Source: Euglena gracilis (taxonomy: Eukaryota; Euglenida; Euglenophyceae; Euglenales). From it: a stretch of 64,000 nt of DNA. A program made the position numbers and the translations under genes. How positions within the stretch are numbered: position 1 is the stretch's first letter; each line of letters starts with the position of its first letter. Shown here in pieces: positions 28,635 through 39,200 of the stretch. The stretch is from NCBI GenBank assembly GCA_039621445.1, contig CP154955.1, forward strand, positions 53,821,341 through 53,885,340. The letters are read 5' to 3'. Under the pieces are notes generated by a model, which did not search any database, was not told the origin of the DNA, and saw nothing but the letters and a program-made list of their open reading frames with translations.

Positions 28635-29334
28635 AATTACGACGCAGCCGACCCTGGTAAAAAACAGGCGCTAAAGGGCAAAACCTGACCTTCCCAAAAC
28701 CATTCACCTTCAAAAAGCTGTAAACAGGGCAGAAGCCTGCTTTTGGGAGGTGCGGAGCAGGGGGTGGCCCAGCCGCGGTTTCGGAGGAAGTTGAGCACAT
28801 GGAGCTCGGTGCCCCCGGGGCCCAACGCCGCCATGGTAGCGTTCCCTCATCGCGCCACCGGCAGCTGCCCAACCTGCCGAACAGAATTCTCTGTTACCGT
28901 TTGGCAAAAGCAGTGATTTGAGAGTTTCCTCAAACCGCCGCATGTGGGCGCTGTTTTTCTAACCGTTTTCTTTATAAAAAAGAGGGGGAAGCCATGACAC
29001 CCGTGGGGGCAGCCAAAAGTTTGTTCATTTTTTTTACTTCCCCCTTGGAAATTTTTTGCTCCTGGAAGTTTTCCCACAGAAAAATGGTCCTGCAGTGTGG
29101 AAATTTGATTGCGATTTCTACGACTCATTTGGCAGAGAAGTTCATTAACCCTTAACAACTCCCCTGCCAAAAAATTCGCCAAATTTTCACATATTTGTGC
29201 AAATGGGCCTGGCTATCGTACTCCCTCGAGGCAAGCCGAAAAGGGAGGAAGGGACACCGAGGGCGAAGCACAAAGACATTGTGAGGCCATGCCTTGCTCG
29301 CCGGCGGTTTGTTGTGCTTGTTTGGTCTGCTGGG

Positions 29335-31059
29335 TTAGGCGTCTCCCCTTAGTGCCGCCTCGCCGGAGTTGGCTGCGTCTTCTCCGACGTGGCGACCATG
29401 GCGCTGTATCTTGGCCTGGGGGGTCCCCCCCCCACCTCCCCCCCCCTGGCCCCCATCTTCTGACCGAGGGCGTTTGAAGACAAACTTTCTTAAATGGGTG
29501 GGGGGGTCGGGCTCACAATGTCTTTGTGCTTCGCCCTCGGTGTCCCTTCCTCCCTTTTCGGCTTGCCTCGAGGGAGTACGAGACACCTCGGGCTCCGCAC
29601 TTTGCCATTGTGAGGCCAGATTGTGCACTGAAAAAAGGGGGGCCAGGGCAGTCTCCAAAGAACCTTGGGCACCAAGTCTTTGATAATGGGCTGTGAAAGC
29701 CTCCACCCCCTTCCACTGACCAATTTCACAAACTTCTTGGGAAAGGCCCAATTTTTTGAGCAAACCAACCCCTGCCCCTCTGGTGGAGTGGGGTCCCCAA
29801 ACCTGGGGGGGTACACCCTGTTTGGTCAAAAATTCTTTGGTGATAGAAGCAATGGTATCTGCCTTAATGGCTTTGTAGGGGGGTTTTAACGTAATTAGAA
29901 GGGGGCCCCCAGGTTTCATAAAGAAACGTGTTGCTGCCACATAAGACATCATTAAATGAAAGGGACTGATTTGGGGGCACTGGGGAATGGAGACAACTCG
30001 CTCCCACTTATGCAGTTTTTGACCTTTACGCTTAATTTTGATGTAGGGTGCCCCCCCCAACACACTGGTGGTTCTTTGGACCTGTGCCAAATCAGAACTT
30101 CTGTATAAACAGAGGATTCGTGAACAGAAAATGAGTTGTGTACGCAATGTACATAAATCAGAGGGCAGGGGGGACTGTGCTAGCCCCAGGAGGATTGGGA
30201 GGGGATCCCAGAATGCACCATATTTCTCCAGGCTTTGGTTCCAAAGTCTTTTATAAGGTGCCAACATGGCATGGAACCTCAGGCCTCCAAAGCCAGGGAT
30301 CAAGAGCATAGCACTGTATGCATTGCGTGCTTGGGCCTTTGAAAACTGAAACAGTTGAATTAAAGCGTCAACCACTTGGTCAGTGGTGGCTTCAGGGGGG
30401 GGTACCCCCATTCTCTCCAAAGTTACCCATAAAAGCGTAAAAGCGCTTTGATAACGCTTTAAACTGGGGTTTCTGCCCAGGAAATCTGTAATGGTCGAAT
30501 TTTGTACTTGTTTCCCTTCCAAAATTTTCCTGAGCAAATCATGCAAAGCAGGGGCCACCTGGGGGGTGGCATTTTTTCCCCCCTGCAGTTGGTGAACATA
30601 CCCATGTTGGGGGTGATTTTCAGGCAGGGGGTCCCTGGTACTTTCATTTTTATTAACTGGGGCCACCATGTGGCTGAATCCCAGTAGGGGGTGACCATCA
30701 AAACTTTGGCTTGTGGAAACATTCTTAATCTGGGAAGAAATTTTTGAATTACAGACCAGGGGGGGTTTGCATAAAGTCCCCCCATGTTGTCCAATTTTGG
30801 TGGGTTTACCCAAGGGGGTTGAATGCCATCCCTGATGAGTTGACATGTTGTTGGGGGGGCATTTTTTGTCCACCATTTCAAGCTTTTTTGCAACCTTTGA
30901 TGGAGGGGGGTGTCTCCCCATTTCTCCTCCATGGAATTTATTTCCTGGATAACATGATTTTGGGGGGGCTGGGCTGGGGGTGTTGGACATTGCACCCTTA
31001 GGGCCCCTAGGGCTTGAGCCCTTGAAAAGGGAAAGTTTTCCTGGGGGGTGTGCATGCAC
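29335..31059 (-). CDS. DIRS copy 2 tyrosine recombinase, frame open
   Basis: 574 codons. The first roughly 115 are the alternative frame of the gag-like region; across the deletion point the frame passes into the recombinase (ITDFLGRNPSLKRYQSAFTL) without a break, then LCLYRSSDLAQVQ, HSTRGAGVGLL and TAHYQRL carry the R, HxxR and Tyr catalytic residues. Relative to copy 1 it lacks one codon after KLGLS but has no frameshift. It is the only apparently intact recombinase of this family in the window. Its natural start is uncertain; the deletion may have created an unusual N-terminal fusion. Confidence 0.85.
   Translation of the reverse strand: MHAHPPGKLSLFKGSSPRGPKGAMSNTPSPAPPKSCYPGNKFHGGEMGRHPPPSKVAKKLEMVDKKCPPNNMSTHQGWHSTPLGKPTKIGQHGGTLCKPPLVCNSKISSQIKNVSTSQSFDGHPLLGFSHMVAPVNKNESTRDPLPENHPQHGYVHQLQGGKNATPQVAPALHDLLRKILEGKQVQNSTITDFLGRNPSLKRYQSAFTLLWVTLERMGVPPPEATTDQVVDALIQLFQFSKAQARNAYSAMLLIPGFGGLRFHAMLAPYKRLWNQSLEKYGAFWDPLPILLGLAQSPLPSDLCTLRTQLIFCSRILCLYRSSDLAQVQRTTSVLGGAPYIKIKRKGQKLHKWERVVSIPQCPQISPFHLMMSYVAATRFFMKPGGPLLITLKPPYKAIKADTIASITKEFLTKQGVPPQVWGPHSTRGAGVGLLKKLGLSQEVCEIGQWKGVEAFTAHYQRLGAQGSLETALAPLFSVHNLASQWQSAEPEVSRTPSRQAEKGGRDTEGEAQRHCEPDPPTHLRKFVFKRPRSEDGGQGGGGGGGTPQAKIQRHGRHVGEDAANSGEAALRGDA
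29512..29617. repeat. DIRS copy 2 internal complementary region
   Basis: Complement of the left extremity (CGTACTCCCTCGAGGCAAGC...) joined to the complement of the right extremity (GGCTCCGCACTTTGCCATTG). Same geometry as copy 1. Confidence 0.9.
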
Positions 31060-32039
31060 TCTCCTCTCTTCTCACTCTCTCTCTGGAGGATCTTGTTGTT
31101 GGAGTGCATACCATAGGGCTTACTGCCCCTGTTTTGCCTATCAGGCCTCCTTGATGATGATGGTGTTGGTATCCATACCATAGGGGGGCCTCTGTGGGTC
31201 CCCCCCTTCTTGATTCCACTGGGGGATTTGAAGAATGATGAATAAATACTTGTGGGGGTCCTTCCCCTTCCCCCTGTTCCTCCTGGGGCTGGGAATGTGT
31301 TAAATACAAAGCCCCTGTGGGGCTGCCCTTTAGCTTCTGGGGGGCCTCTGGAGGTCCACCCCTTGTGTGGCTGCCATAGCCCTTGGATTGGCTTCCTTGG
31401 CCCAAGCCCCTTTTGCTCTGGCCTCCATGGCCGGGGCTGTAAGTTCTGGCTTCTTGCCATGCCCAATTGAAATCTGGGGGAGCCCTGTTGCTGGGCCTCC
31501 CCCCTCCCCCCTGGAATGGGGTTGTGGGCTGAATTTGAAAAAGATGGTTGGTACATACCTCTTTTGCCCCTTCCTGTGGGCTGCCATAGCCCTTGGATTG
31601 GCCTTCTGCTCCAGACTGGGCCATCTGCTGGCTTCCCAATGTTGTACTGGCCCCCTTGTCCCTTGTTCCATCTTGATGGGTTGGGGGCATTTGCTCTGTG
31701 GGCTGGGGCTTTTGCTCTCTGGGCTGGGTCTGCCAATTTTGAAGGTTTCCTGCACCCCAATTTGAAATGTAATGGGTCTTGACCCTGGGTACCCAATGTC
31801 TTCCGTTGTCGTCTGGGCTTTTTGCCCACTGTCTGCCAGGGTCCATGGCCATCACGGTGTGTGGCTGTCTGCTGCTGAAAATTTTCTGCTGAGATATGTG
31901 GGGGGGAAGTGATGGCCACGGTTCGCCACGTTGAAACCGCATCTCCAAGTTCTCCAGCTGGCGTTTCTTGCTCTGCACTGTGTCCAGGTTGTCGACTTGA
32001 TAATTCCAATTTGTTCTCCACATTCTGCATTGACTTCAA
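30459..32039 (-). CDS. DIRS copy 2 gag-like frame fused to the remains of the RT tail
   Basis: 526 codons. The N-terminal half corresponds to the alternative (+2) frame of copy 1 (STWRTVAITSPP versus DSWRSVAIISPP). Near 31020 an indel moves it to the RT frame (RAQALGALRVQCPTPP), and after the deletion it continues as the post-RNase H tail (YANPPWSVIQKFLPRL, PYWDSATWWPQL). No RT or RNase H motifs remain. The other frame (31007-32023, 338 codons) is the counterpart of the copy 1 RT-frame N-terminus. Probably non-functional as an enzyme. Confidence 0.6.
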   Translation of the reverse strand: MKSMQNVENKLELSSRQPGHSAEQETPAGELGDAVSTWRTVAITSPPHISAENFQQQTATHRDGHGPWQTVGKKPRRQRKTLGTQGQDPLHFKLGCRKPSKLADPAQRAKAPAHRANAPNPSRWNKGQGGQYNIGKPADGPVWSRRPIQGLWQPTGRGKRGMYQPSFSNSAHNPIPGGRGEAQQQGSPRFQLGMARSQNLQPRPWRPEQKGLGPRKPIQGLWQPHKGWTSRGPPEAKGQPHRGFVFNTFPAPGGTGGRGRTPTSIYSSFFKSPSGIKKGGTHRGPPMVWIPTPSSSRRPDRQNRGSKPYGMHSNNKILQRESEKRGECMHTPQENFPFSRAQALGALRVQCPTPPAQPPQNHVIQEINSMEEKWGDTPLHQRLQKSLKWWTKNAPPTTCQLIRDGIQPPWVNPPKLDNMGGLYANPPWSVIQKFLPRLRMFPQAKVLMVTPYWDSATWWPQLIKMKVPGTPCLKITPNMGMFTNCRGEKMPPPRWPLLCMICSGKFWKGNKYKIRPLQISWAETPV

Positions 32040-32534
32040 ATGTCAAAGTTGAAAATATTTTCTTGAATTTGATATTCTTCAGGTTCTACAGGTTCTGAAT
32101 ATTGATGCTGTATTGTCTTGATCTCTTCCGACTCTGTTCTTCAAAGTTTCAGTCTTCTTCCGTGTCGAAGGGCAAGATTAGGAATCAGCCAACTCCGGCG
32201 AAGAAAGGCACTAAGGGGAGACGCCTAACCCAGCAGACCAAACAAGCACAACAAACCGCCGGCGAGCAAGGCATGGCCTCACAATGGCAAAGTGCGGAGC
32301 CCGAGGTGTCGTCTCGGTGGGGGGGCTATGGTGCGTCTACCTCTGAAAACCGCAAATCGGGTGGGGAAAGGGGAGAAAGTCATTAAAAAAAGAAGGGTTT
32401 TCCTCAGGCATCGCTTCGGGAATAGGAGGTAGTTAGTTTTTTTTTGCTTTCCCCGTGCAACAACTTTCACAAAAATATCGTCATGATTTTAATGGTCATA
32501 AAATATGGTCGTAATTTTTACGATAAGTAACATC

Positions 32535-32606
32535 GGGCGTGTAGCTCAGTGGTAGAGCGCCCGCTCCGCATGCGGGAAGTCCAGGGTTCGATCCCCTGTT
32601 CGTCCA
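32535..32606 (+). tRNA. tRNA-Ala (CGC)
   Basis: 72-nt cloverleaf: acceptor GGGCGTG / TTCGTCC with discriminator A, D arm around AGCTCAGTGGTAGAGC, anticodon stem CCCGC/GCGGG with loop TCCGCAT (anticodon CGC, reads GCG), T arm CAGGG-TTCGATC-CCCTG. A box TAGCTCAGTGG and B box GGTTCGATCCC are the pol III promoter. No intron, no encoded CCA. One acceptor mismatch (T-T) and two G-T pairs. Confidence 0.93.
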
Positions 32607-32669
32607 CAGTTTTCAACATCGTTTTTAACGAGATTTTCCCACATACCAGAAGAAAACAAACAAACAATT

Positions 32670-32741
32670 TACGATCAGTGGGGTTCGAACCCACGACCTT
32701 CTGCGTGTTAAGCAGACGTTCCACCACTGAACTATGACCGC
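32670..32741 (-). tRNA. tRNA-Val (AAC)
   Basis: 72 nt on the minus strand: acceptor GCGGTCA / TGATCGT with G-T pairs at 1-72 and 4-69, D arm AGTTCAGTGGTGGAAC, anticodon stem TCTGC/GCAGA with loop TTAACAC (anticodon AAC), T arm GTGGG-TTCGAAC-CCCAC. It is convergent with tRNA-Ala, 63 bp away. No intron. Confidence 0.93.
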
Positions 32742-32999
32742 GATGATGACTTTTGTGTTTTTCCCTATTGTTCTCACGTATCAAATTCTTGTTTCTTGTA
32801 TCAAATTCTTGTTGCGACATTTTGGTAGAAGCTGAACAAATGGTCGCTTGTAAAACTCCATTTACCTGTGGGAAGTTTTTTGTCCAGTAGGTCACAAATT
32901 CGATGCAGTGATGATGACCGAAAAGGCGGGGTTTGTTCCATGTCGACCACAATTTTATCTTGTACAAAAAAAACCGAAAATTTTACCTGGCCTTTCATG

Positions 33000-33500
33000 A
33001 AAAAATGCTGAATGATGTTAAAGTTCGACTCTGATAGGGGTGAGGGGGTCAGGGGGTGCGAAGGGGGGTCCAGGTGAGTTGTGAATGGGGTGGGTGAGGG
33101 GGGGGGTTGAGGCCGTTGCTCCTTGCGTGTGACACCAAAAAAATTTTTTCTGGCGTTGGCGGTTATACCATAATTTTCAATTCCCTGCCTGTTTCGTTCG
33201 TCCATGCTCATGTCTGTGCTGCTTTTGGTTGTCAAGTTTCGGGGGGGATAATCGTAATTCGTCAGAAATTCCTTATCGTCCTTGGTTTTTTGAACGTGGG
33301 TATGTCAAAAAAACCGTCGAATATCCTGTTGCTGACAGCAAGGGGAGGTTACATTGGGGGTCATCACTGTCGGTGTCCTTTGGCCTGCGATGGGTTAGAG
33401 GGTTTGCGGCGGGGTCAAAGCAAAGGGACTGGAACTCATCCTTCCCTGACAACAACAAGCACCAGAGCGCACACCCTTTCACTCCTTTCTCGCATTGCCG
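33000..33500. other. No confident gene
   Basis: Mixed-sequence spacer between the tRNA pair and the C-type exon. Open frames on both strands with no domain and no paired splice sites. Confidence 0.45.
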
Positions 33501-33503
33501 CAG

Positions 33504-33586
33504 CAAGTCCAGTCCAGAGTTTGCCAGTGGAAAGCCGACCGGACCTTCCCCAGTGGGGGGTTGGGGATCGCCAGCAGGGCCAGCAG
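33504..33586 (+). CDS. Candidate Pro/Gly/Ser exon (C-type), copy 2
   Basis: Acceptor CATTGCCGCAG ends at 33503 and donor GTGGAA follows at 33587. The frame reads SSPEFASGKPTGPSPVGGWG, then SPAGPAG. It is homologous to 5620-5665 (SPNLASGNPSGPFPG) in the same frame. Both splice borders and a homologue support it, but low complexity limits confidence. No family recognised. Confidence 0.38.
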
Positions 33587-34323
33587 GTGGAAGTGTTTTC
33601 CCACCAACCAGCACCAAAAGGTTTTTCTTTAAACCCCGAAAACTGACCAAAACGCCCATTATTGGGCCATTCTTGGGATTCTCTGGAAGAAAATCAATTT
33701 GAACACAAATTTAAACCTTGGCTCGCAGCGCCAGAGAAAATTTTTCGGGGGGACCACCAGAACTCCGCCCCGGGCCTTCAGGCAAAAGCCTTGCACCCCC
33801 CCCATGAGTTTGCAAATTTGGCACGAACACCCACCTGCGCCCTTGGGTGTGATGGGTGTGAGCAGCAATTCAAATCAAAATGTTTCCAGCAAAGCGGAGC
33901 GTCCAAAATTCTGGACCATCGAGCCGGGGGGGGGGGGGAAGCAACACGGACCCTCAAAAATGCGACACAAAAAAAGCAAAAAAACGCAAAAAAACGCACA
34001 GTACATTTGAAATTGTTGTGAGCTCCCCGGGATGCAGGAAAAAATTTGCCTCTGCCGGGGAAACTTCTTCGTTTTGGTCCAAGGAATGCAAAAATGCAAA
34101 ATTTTTGACAACCTTTTCGGTCTCTGGTGAAAATCGGGGCCAAAACGAGGAAGCTTTCATAATCAATTTTTCCCAACAAAAACTCGAAAAATATCCAGAA
34201 AAAAATGCAAAAAAACACAAAAAAAACACAAAAAATCGCAAAACCATATTTGCGTTTCCCCATTGATTGACTGGGGTGCCCAATTATTTGGGGCGTCACC
34301 TGGGAGAGGCAGCGTTTGCAGTC

Positions 34324-34399
34324 ATGGAGGACCAGGGTTCGTCTGACATTCCGCCCCTTGCGCAGCCGCTGCCAGCACAGCCGTCAGGCAAGCAAAGGG
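34324..34399 (+). CDS. Candidate exon starting MEDQGSSDIPPL
   Basis: After GCGTTTGCAG there is an ATG (34324) opening MEDQGSSDIPPLAQPLPAQP, then SGKQR, with a GTGAGG donor at 34400. A strong donor and acidic/proline start make a coding exon plausible. Downstream frames (to 34779) are Pro-rich and unconvincing. It is on the strand opposite to the PP2C gene, whose 3' end is 1.7 kb away. Confidence 0.3.
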
Positions 34400-35712
34400 G
34401 TGAGGACACAGGGGCTGGGGTATCTACACTGGCCGTGGCAGGGGCGGCGTGGGCTGGCCCACAAGGACCCACCCAAACAAAAAAGGCAGTTACCCACCCA
34501 ACCACCCGTCAAAAAAAAAACCTCCTGGTGTTCCGCCCTCAGAGGCAAGAAAAAGAACCACTGGTGCCCCCCCCCCTGTCTCCGACCTGCCGGGTGCTCC
34601 CTGGCCCCCTCCAGGGGTCCCCCGTCCCGCCCGAAGGTGCGGGGGGCAACTGGGCAAGAGAGCAAAAAAGCTTTAATGCTGCAGGGGCGCGCAGAGGGCT
34701 GAATTTTTGGGCCAAAGAGAACAGTTTTTTGCCTGGCAGTTTTTGTTGTATGGCAAAAAGGTGGGAAAAGGCTGACTGAAAAGGGGGGCTGCTGCCCCAG
34801 GTGGGGTCAGTTTTCAACGCCTTGGGTTTTTAATTTTTATCCCCTCCATCAGGAAGGTGTGTCCAGGGCTTTTTGTGGTGGTCGACCAAAATTCAGCGTC
34901 AGAAGAGGGCTCCGAGGTCACGTGTCACAATTGGCAGTTTTATCCGATGTCATGCAGTGCTGGCAAGGCTGCAAACAAAACTGCAGGGGTGGGGTCAAGT
35001 TTTCTTGAGCAGGTGAACATCAGGTAAGGTCCAGGGGTTTTTTGAATCCAGGTTGGTGGTCGATAAAACCAATTCAGTTGTCCGAGAGATGTCACGATGT
35101 CACCCCCCGAATCCCCAATGCGGTAATGCCAGCTCGCGACAAGACAGGCAAACAAGAACCCGGGGGGTAACCAAATTTTCCTGTTCCCGTGTGTATCTTC
35201 GGAATCGCTATGAAATGTGCGTTCTCATAAGAATCAGAATACACAATCAGGACAAAACAACCCCCAACCACAATTGTACTGCCCAGTCGGCAAAATGTCC
35301 AGACACCCAAAAAGAAATTTCCTCGGGGTAGAATTTTGGCTCGTTTTGGTGGGGTACTTTTTGTGCGGTCGTGGACCAAAAAGTGCCCAAAAAATGCACT
35401 TTTCTATGCCTATGGCGCCTTCACTGCCAGAAGTCGAGTGCCTAGGCACTTTTGGCCATGTGCCCTGCGGTGCCTTCGAGTGCCACCCCCCCCCCCTGGG
35501 GCGGGTCGGCACCGCCTTAAAAATTCAGCCAAGCCCATCCTCAAGGAAATTTTCAAAAACTCCGTCTGTCCAGAGCATTCGATGAAAACTACACAAAAAA
35601 AGTGGGCAAGAAAATTGAGAATTTTTTGGTCACCATTGCCGTCAAAAAATGCGTTTTTCATCTTGGTTTTCAACCCTATCTAAATCCCAATCCCGACCCT
35701 GGGAAGCCCCTT

Positions 35713-35843
35713 CGGGGGCGGTCCTTGAGAAATAAAAAACAAAAAAAAGCATCAAGAATAATATATGAAAAATTAATAATAAAATAATTAAAATTTAACA
35801 AAAGAGAGAAAATAAATTTCCCCTTCCCTCAAGGACCGCCCTG
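35713..35843. mobile_element. Minimal foldback of MITE ends
   Basis: Only the terminal repeats remain: GGGGGCGGTCCTTGAG on the left and CTCAAGGACCGCCCTG on the right, around an A/T-rich core. Looks like an internal-deletion product of the CAGGGCGGTCC family. MITE-like internal sequence also lies just left (35560-35640). Confidence 0.55.
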
Positions 35844-36065
35844 GTCCAGCCTGGCTTTGCCGGGCTGGCCCGGACTGTATTTCAGTGGACCCCGGGGAGG
35901 GGATCCACTGAACCGGCTAGGAGGTGCTGGCTGGAAATGAGGTGCTGGCTTGCCAGACCCCGGACCCCCCCTGTGGTGGGGGTGGGTATGGTCCCTTCTG
36001 GCTAAAGCAAACCCCTGCTTGACAACCCACAACCTTGACAAACACACGCACACCTCCATCACACT

Positions 36066-36224
36066 TCACACACAACCCAGTGGGGAGCCCGCACAGCGCA
36101 GGGTGACCAGCAGGGCGGTGATGTTGTCCGTGCTGCCCAGCGCCAGCGCCCGCTGCACCAGCCCCTCTGTCACCTCCTGGCAGCTCTGGCCCGCCGCCAG
36201 GCCCGCCGCCGCGAAGTCGATGGC
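36066..36224 (-). CDS. PP2C last exon (GSTDN motif)
   Basis: Acceptor TTCCACAG then AIDFAAAGLAAGQSCQEVTE, and ALGSTDNITALLVTLRC, ending at TGA 36066-36068. The Asp of GSTDN is a metal ligand. It joins the 38889 exon in phase 0 (MSYQQ + AIDF). Confidence 0.9.
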   Translation of the reverse strand, partial: AIDFAAAGLAAGQSCQEVTEGLVQRALALGSTDNITALLVTLRCAGSPLGCV

Positions 36225-39200
36225 CTGTGGAACAGGAACAGGGCGGTCAAGAAGCAGAACAAACATTTGAATGTGTTTAAAACTCGAAAAAATGGGTTGA
36301 AAGTTGAATTATCATCACCAATCAATTTTTTGAATTTAATTTTAACTTTAAAAATCTGAATGATAAAAAATTCCCGCCCCGTCGCATTCAATGTCAAATC
36401 CACGGGCATGGTGGACGAAAAAAATGGCCCCTGTTTGGGAAAAAAACCAGCAGAGGTCAGGAAAAGGTGGCCGTTGGGCATCCCTTGAGGGCAGGGTTAC
36501 GATTGGGGGACGGTCCGCAGGAGGAGAGTCTCGAACGCCTCCAATGTCGTTCGAGGTCGTTCGAGGAGGGTTGAGACCCTCCTCAAACCACCTCGAACAT
36601 CTGCTCCATCATGAAACGTCCAAAAAAATCACAAATCATCGCGCAAATGCTTTCTGATAAGTTGGCCCCCACAGGGTACCAGCTACCCCCAAGAGCCACC
36701 CAAAAATAAAATAAATTCTAAAAAAAATATATGGGGGGACCTGAGCGAGGCGCCAAAGGCGCCAAGCGAGGTTCCCCCCCCAAGTTGGGCGGCTCTCTGG
36801 GTTCGCTGAGCACCCCGCAGAGGACATGTAACGACGTGAGGGTTCAGCTGTTTGCATGATAATCCTACCCCTGACCCTATTCCTTCAAAAAATCTCATAA
36901 ACTCTTGTTTGTGATTGCCTTTTGCTGAATGTATATGCGCAGGACAAGGTTCGAGACCCTGCTTGAACGTCGCTCGAGGTCGTTTGAGGAGGGTTTTTGA
37001 GCCCCCCCTGAGAGGGGGAGGGCTTAAAAATGCTCGAGGAGGTTCGAGTTCAAACGTTCGAGCTCGAACCCTGCCCCGTCCCTTAAGTTAAAAATACTGT
37101 TCCTTCCCGAGCAGGACAAAAAAAAGCGAAATGCGACAAACTGCAGCAAAAGCGATGTGTAGAAGTGATGCATGATATATATGTGTGTATATATACATAT
37201 ATATGGTTTGGTATATATGGTATGCAGGTGCCTTTGAGCCCAACTGTCAGGCTTGTTGAAAGGATAGGGTTAGGCTTGGTTCGAGCTTTTAGACCTGGGC
37301 CTGACGTTAGGCTCAAGTCAGGCCAGGAGTAAGGTCAGTCCCCTGGCCAAAGTTAGGCCAAACTAGTCAGGCCCAACTTAGTTCCAAAACTTGAAACCCT
37401 GCCCCCATCTGTTAAATGGAGCACAAAAATTTCAGAGGTTAGGTTGGAAAATCAAAATTCCCCTCTGACAAAATTCAGGCAGCATCAACAGAAAGTAAAG
37501 CATCAAATGTCGAACGTTCAGAAACCATGCAAAATGTGCATCTTGGGGGTGTTTTTTGAGGTTGAAAATTTTACTCAGATGCCAAATCCCCCCCCAAAAA
37601 TCCCCCCAGGGAAGCCCAGAAAAGGCCATTTTTGGGCAGCCACCGACCCCCGGGGGGGGGGGGGGCAGTGACCCCCTCCCCCCGGGGGTCAATTTCATCC
37701 TGCCCAGCACCTCTTTCCAGCTGGCCGGCTGGACCTCCCAGGCAGGGAAGAATTTCCCTGCCTGGGGTATTGTATCTGGGCATCAGAAGTCGGGGGCCTC
37801 CCCGGGGGCTGTCGCATCTGGGTGAGCCTGCCCAGCAGGCATCCCCCCCCCCCCGGCGTTCGGGCCAGCACCGCCTTTGAATTAAGCCTGGTGCTGGCTG
37901 CAAAAGGTGCTGTCTGGACCCCACACCCCCTGGGGGGTCCGGGGAGGTGGTTGAAACCTGGATGCTGGGCTGGACCTAAGCTGGGACCCAGCCAAAAAAC
38001 CACATCCAGGTGGGATGCAGTTTTGAGCAAAAGGTTGAGGCGAAAACTCAAAAAATCACCATTATGGCCCCCTTTTCAAAAATCTTCCGTCCAGCCTGGC
38101 TTTGCTGGGCTTTGATACCTTCATCACCGCTCCACCCTCGATGGGGGGGTCGGCAGCATGCAAAAAAAATGCAAAAAATGCAAAAAAAAAAATGCAACTT
38201 GCCTGAAACCCCTGAGAAAAGGCTGGAAGACAACAGAGTTTTGCTGCCAAAATCCGTAAACATGTGACAATGCTGGTGTACCTATCAACAATTCACAAAG
38301 AAGACCTCCTGGAAGCCAACAGCAAGCACTGAAGCTTTGAAAATCAACATGAATGGCACCTGCACATTCAGTCTAAGCAAGCTGAAATGACAAAAACAAA
38401 CTCGGAAAGCATTCACTCCTCTGCAAAGCTGCCTTTTAATAGGGTGAAAATATCAAAGACCCCAGGCAACTGCAGAAGGACCAGAGACAAAACATGACAT
38501 GGCTACCAACTACAAAATTTTTTTCCAGGACAAATATTTTATGCTAAAAAATGCAAAAAAAAATGCAAAAAAATGCAAATTTCGGAAAAACCTGATTATG
38601 CAAAAAAAATGAAAATTATGCAAGTTGCATATTCCCCCCCCCCTGGCCTCAGCCCGGGTGGGACTGCTGGCTGGAAAAAGTGCTGGCTGGCTCGACCCCC
38701 CCCCTCGTAGGGTCCGGGTTGAGAAATTTCCTGACCCAAGGTATGTCATTTGGGCGGGTTAATGATTTGTGACAATGCCCACTGCAATATGACAATATTG
38801 GTCGGCAAACTCTGACACGATGCAATCAAGAATGGATGTGTTTGAGCCATTTGTAGTTCATTTGCTTTCAAAATGGCACAGCCAACACCTGCTGGTAGGA
38901 CATCACATCCCAAAGCCCATCACAGCCGACAATGACGAAGCGATCCTCATGGGTTAGCTGCATCGAACACGTGTCCGCCTCCGCGATGAGGCCTGACTCC
39001 TGCCCTTCACCACACTGCTTGAAGAACAGGTCGCTGCCGCACCCAAGCCCCAAGGCACAGGCACATTTCCCCCAATTTCCCCTGTCCACAGACATTGTCA
39101 CCACTGGTTTTGCAGGACTTTTACATACAGATATGTGCATATATGCTAATGGATGATCACAAATAACAACTGGAATATACATATTACACATATTAAATTC

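Larger units (their letters stand above)
29217..32310 (-). mobile_element. DIRS-type retroelement, copy 2 (internally deleted)
   Basis: 3.09 kb, minus strand. Left repeat 29217-29374, right repeat 32185-32310, internal complementary region 29512-29617 joining complements of both ends. It aligns with copy 1 but lacks about 1.48 kb: the sequence passes from GGTAAACCCACCAA directly to GGACAACATGGG, removing RT and RNase H. A short ACA(T) homology exists at the break. The ends and recombinase are intact, so it could integrate if RT were supplied by another copy. Copies 1 and 2 differ at many sites, so they are not a recent pair. Confidence 0.92.

Noticed and set aside
28279-28872. 197-codon minus-strand frame
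   Set aside because: It crosses the DIRS terminal remnant and has no recognisable domain; a shorter overlapping frame (MAALGPGGTELHVLNFLRNR) is intriguing but has no supporting splice sites.
32518-32967. Minus-strand 149-codon protein across the tRNA genes
   Set aside because: It runs through both tRNA genes, which explain the sequence completely.
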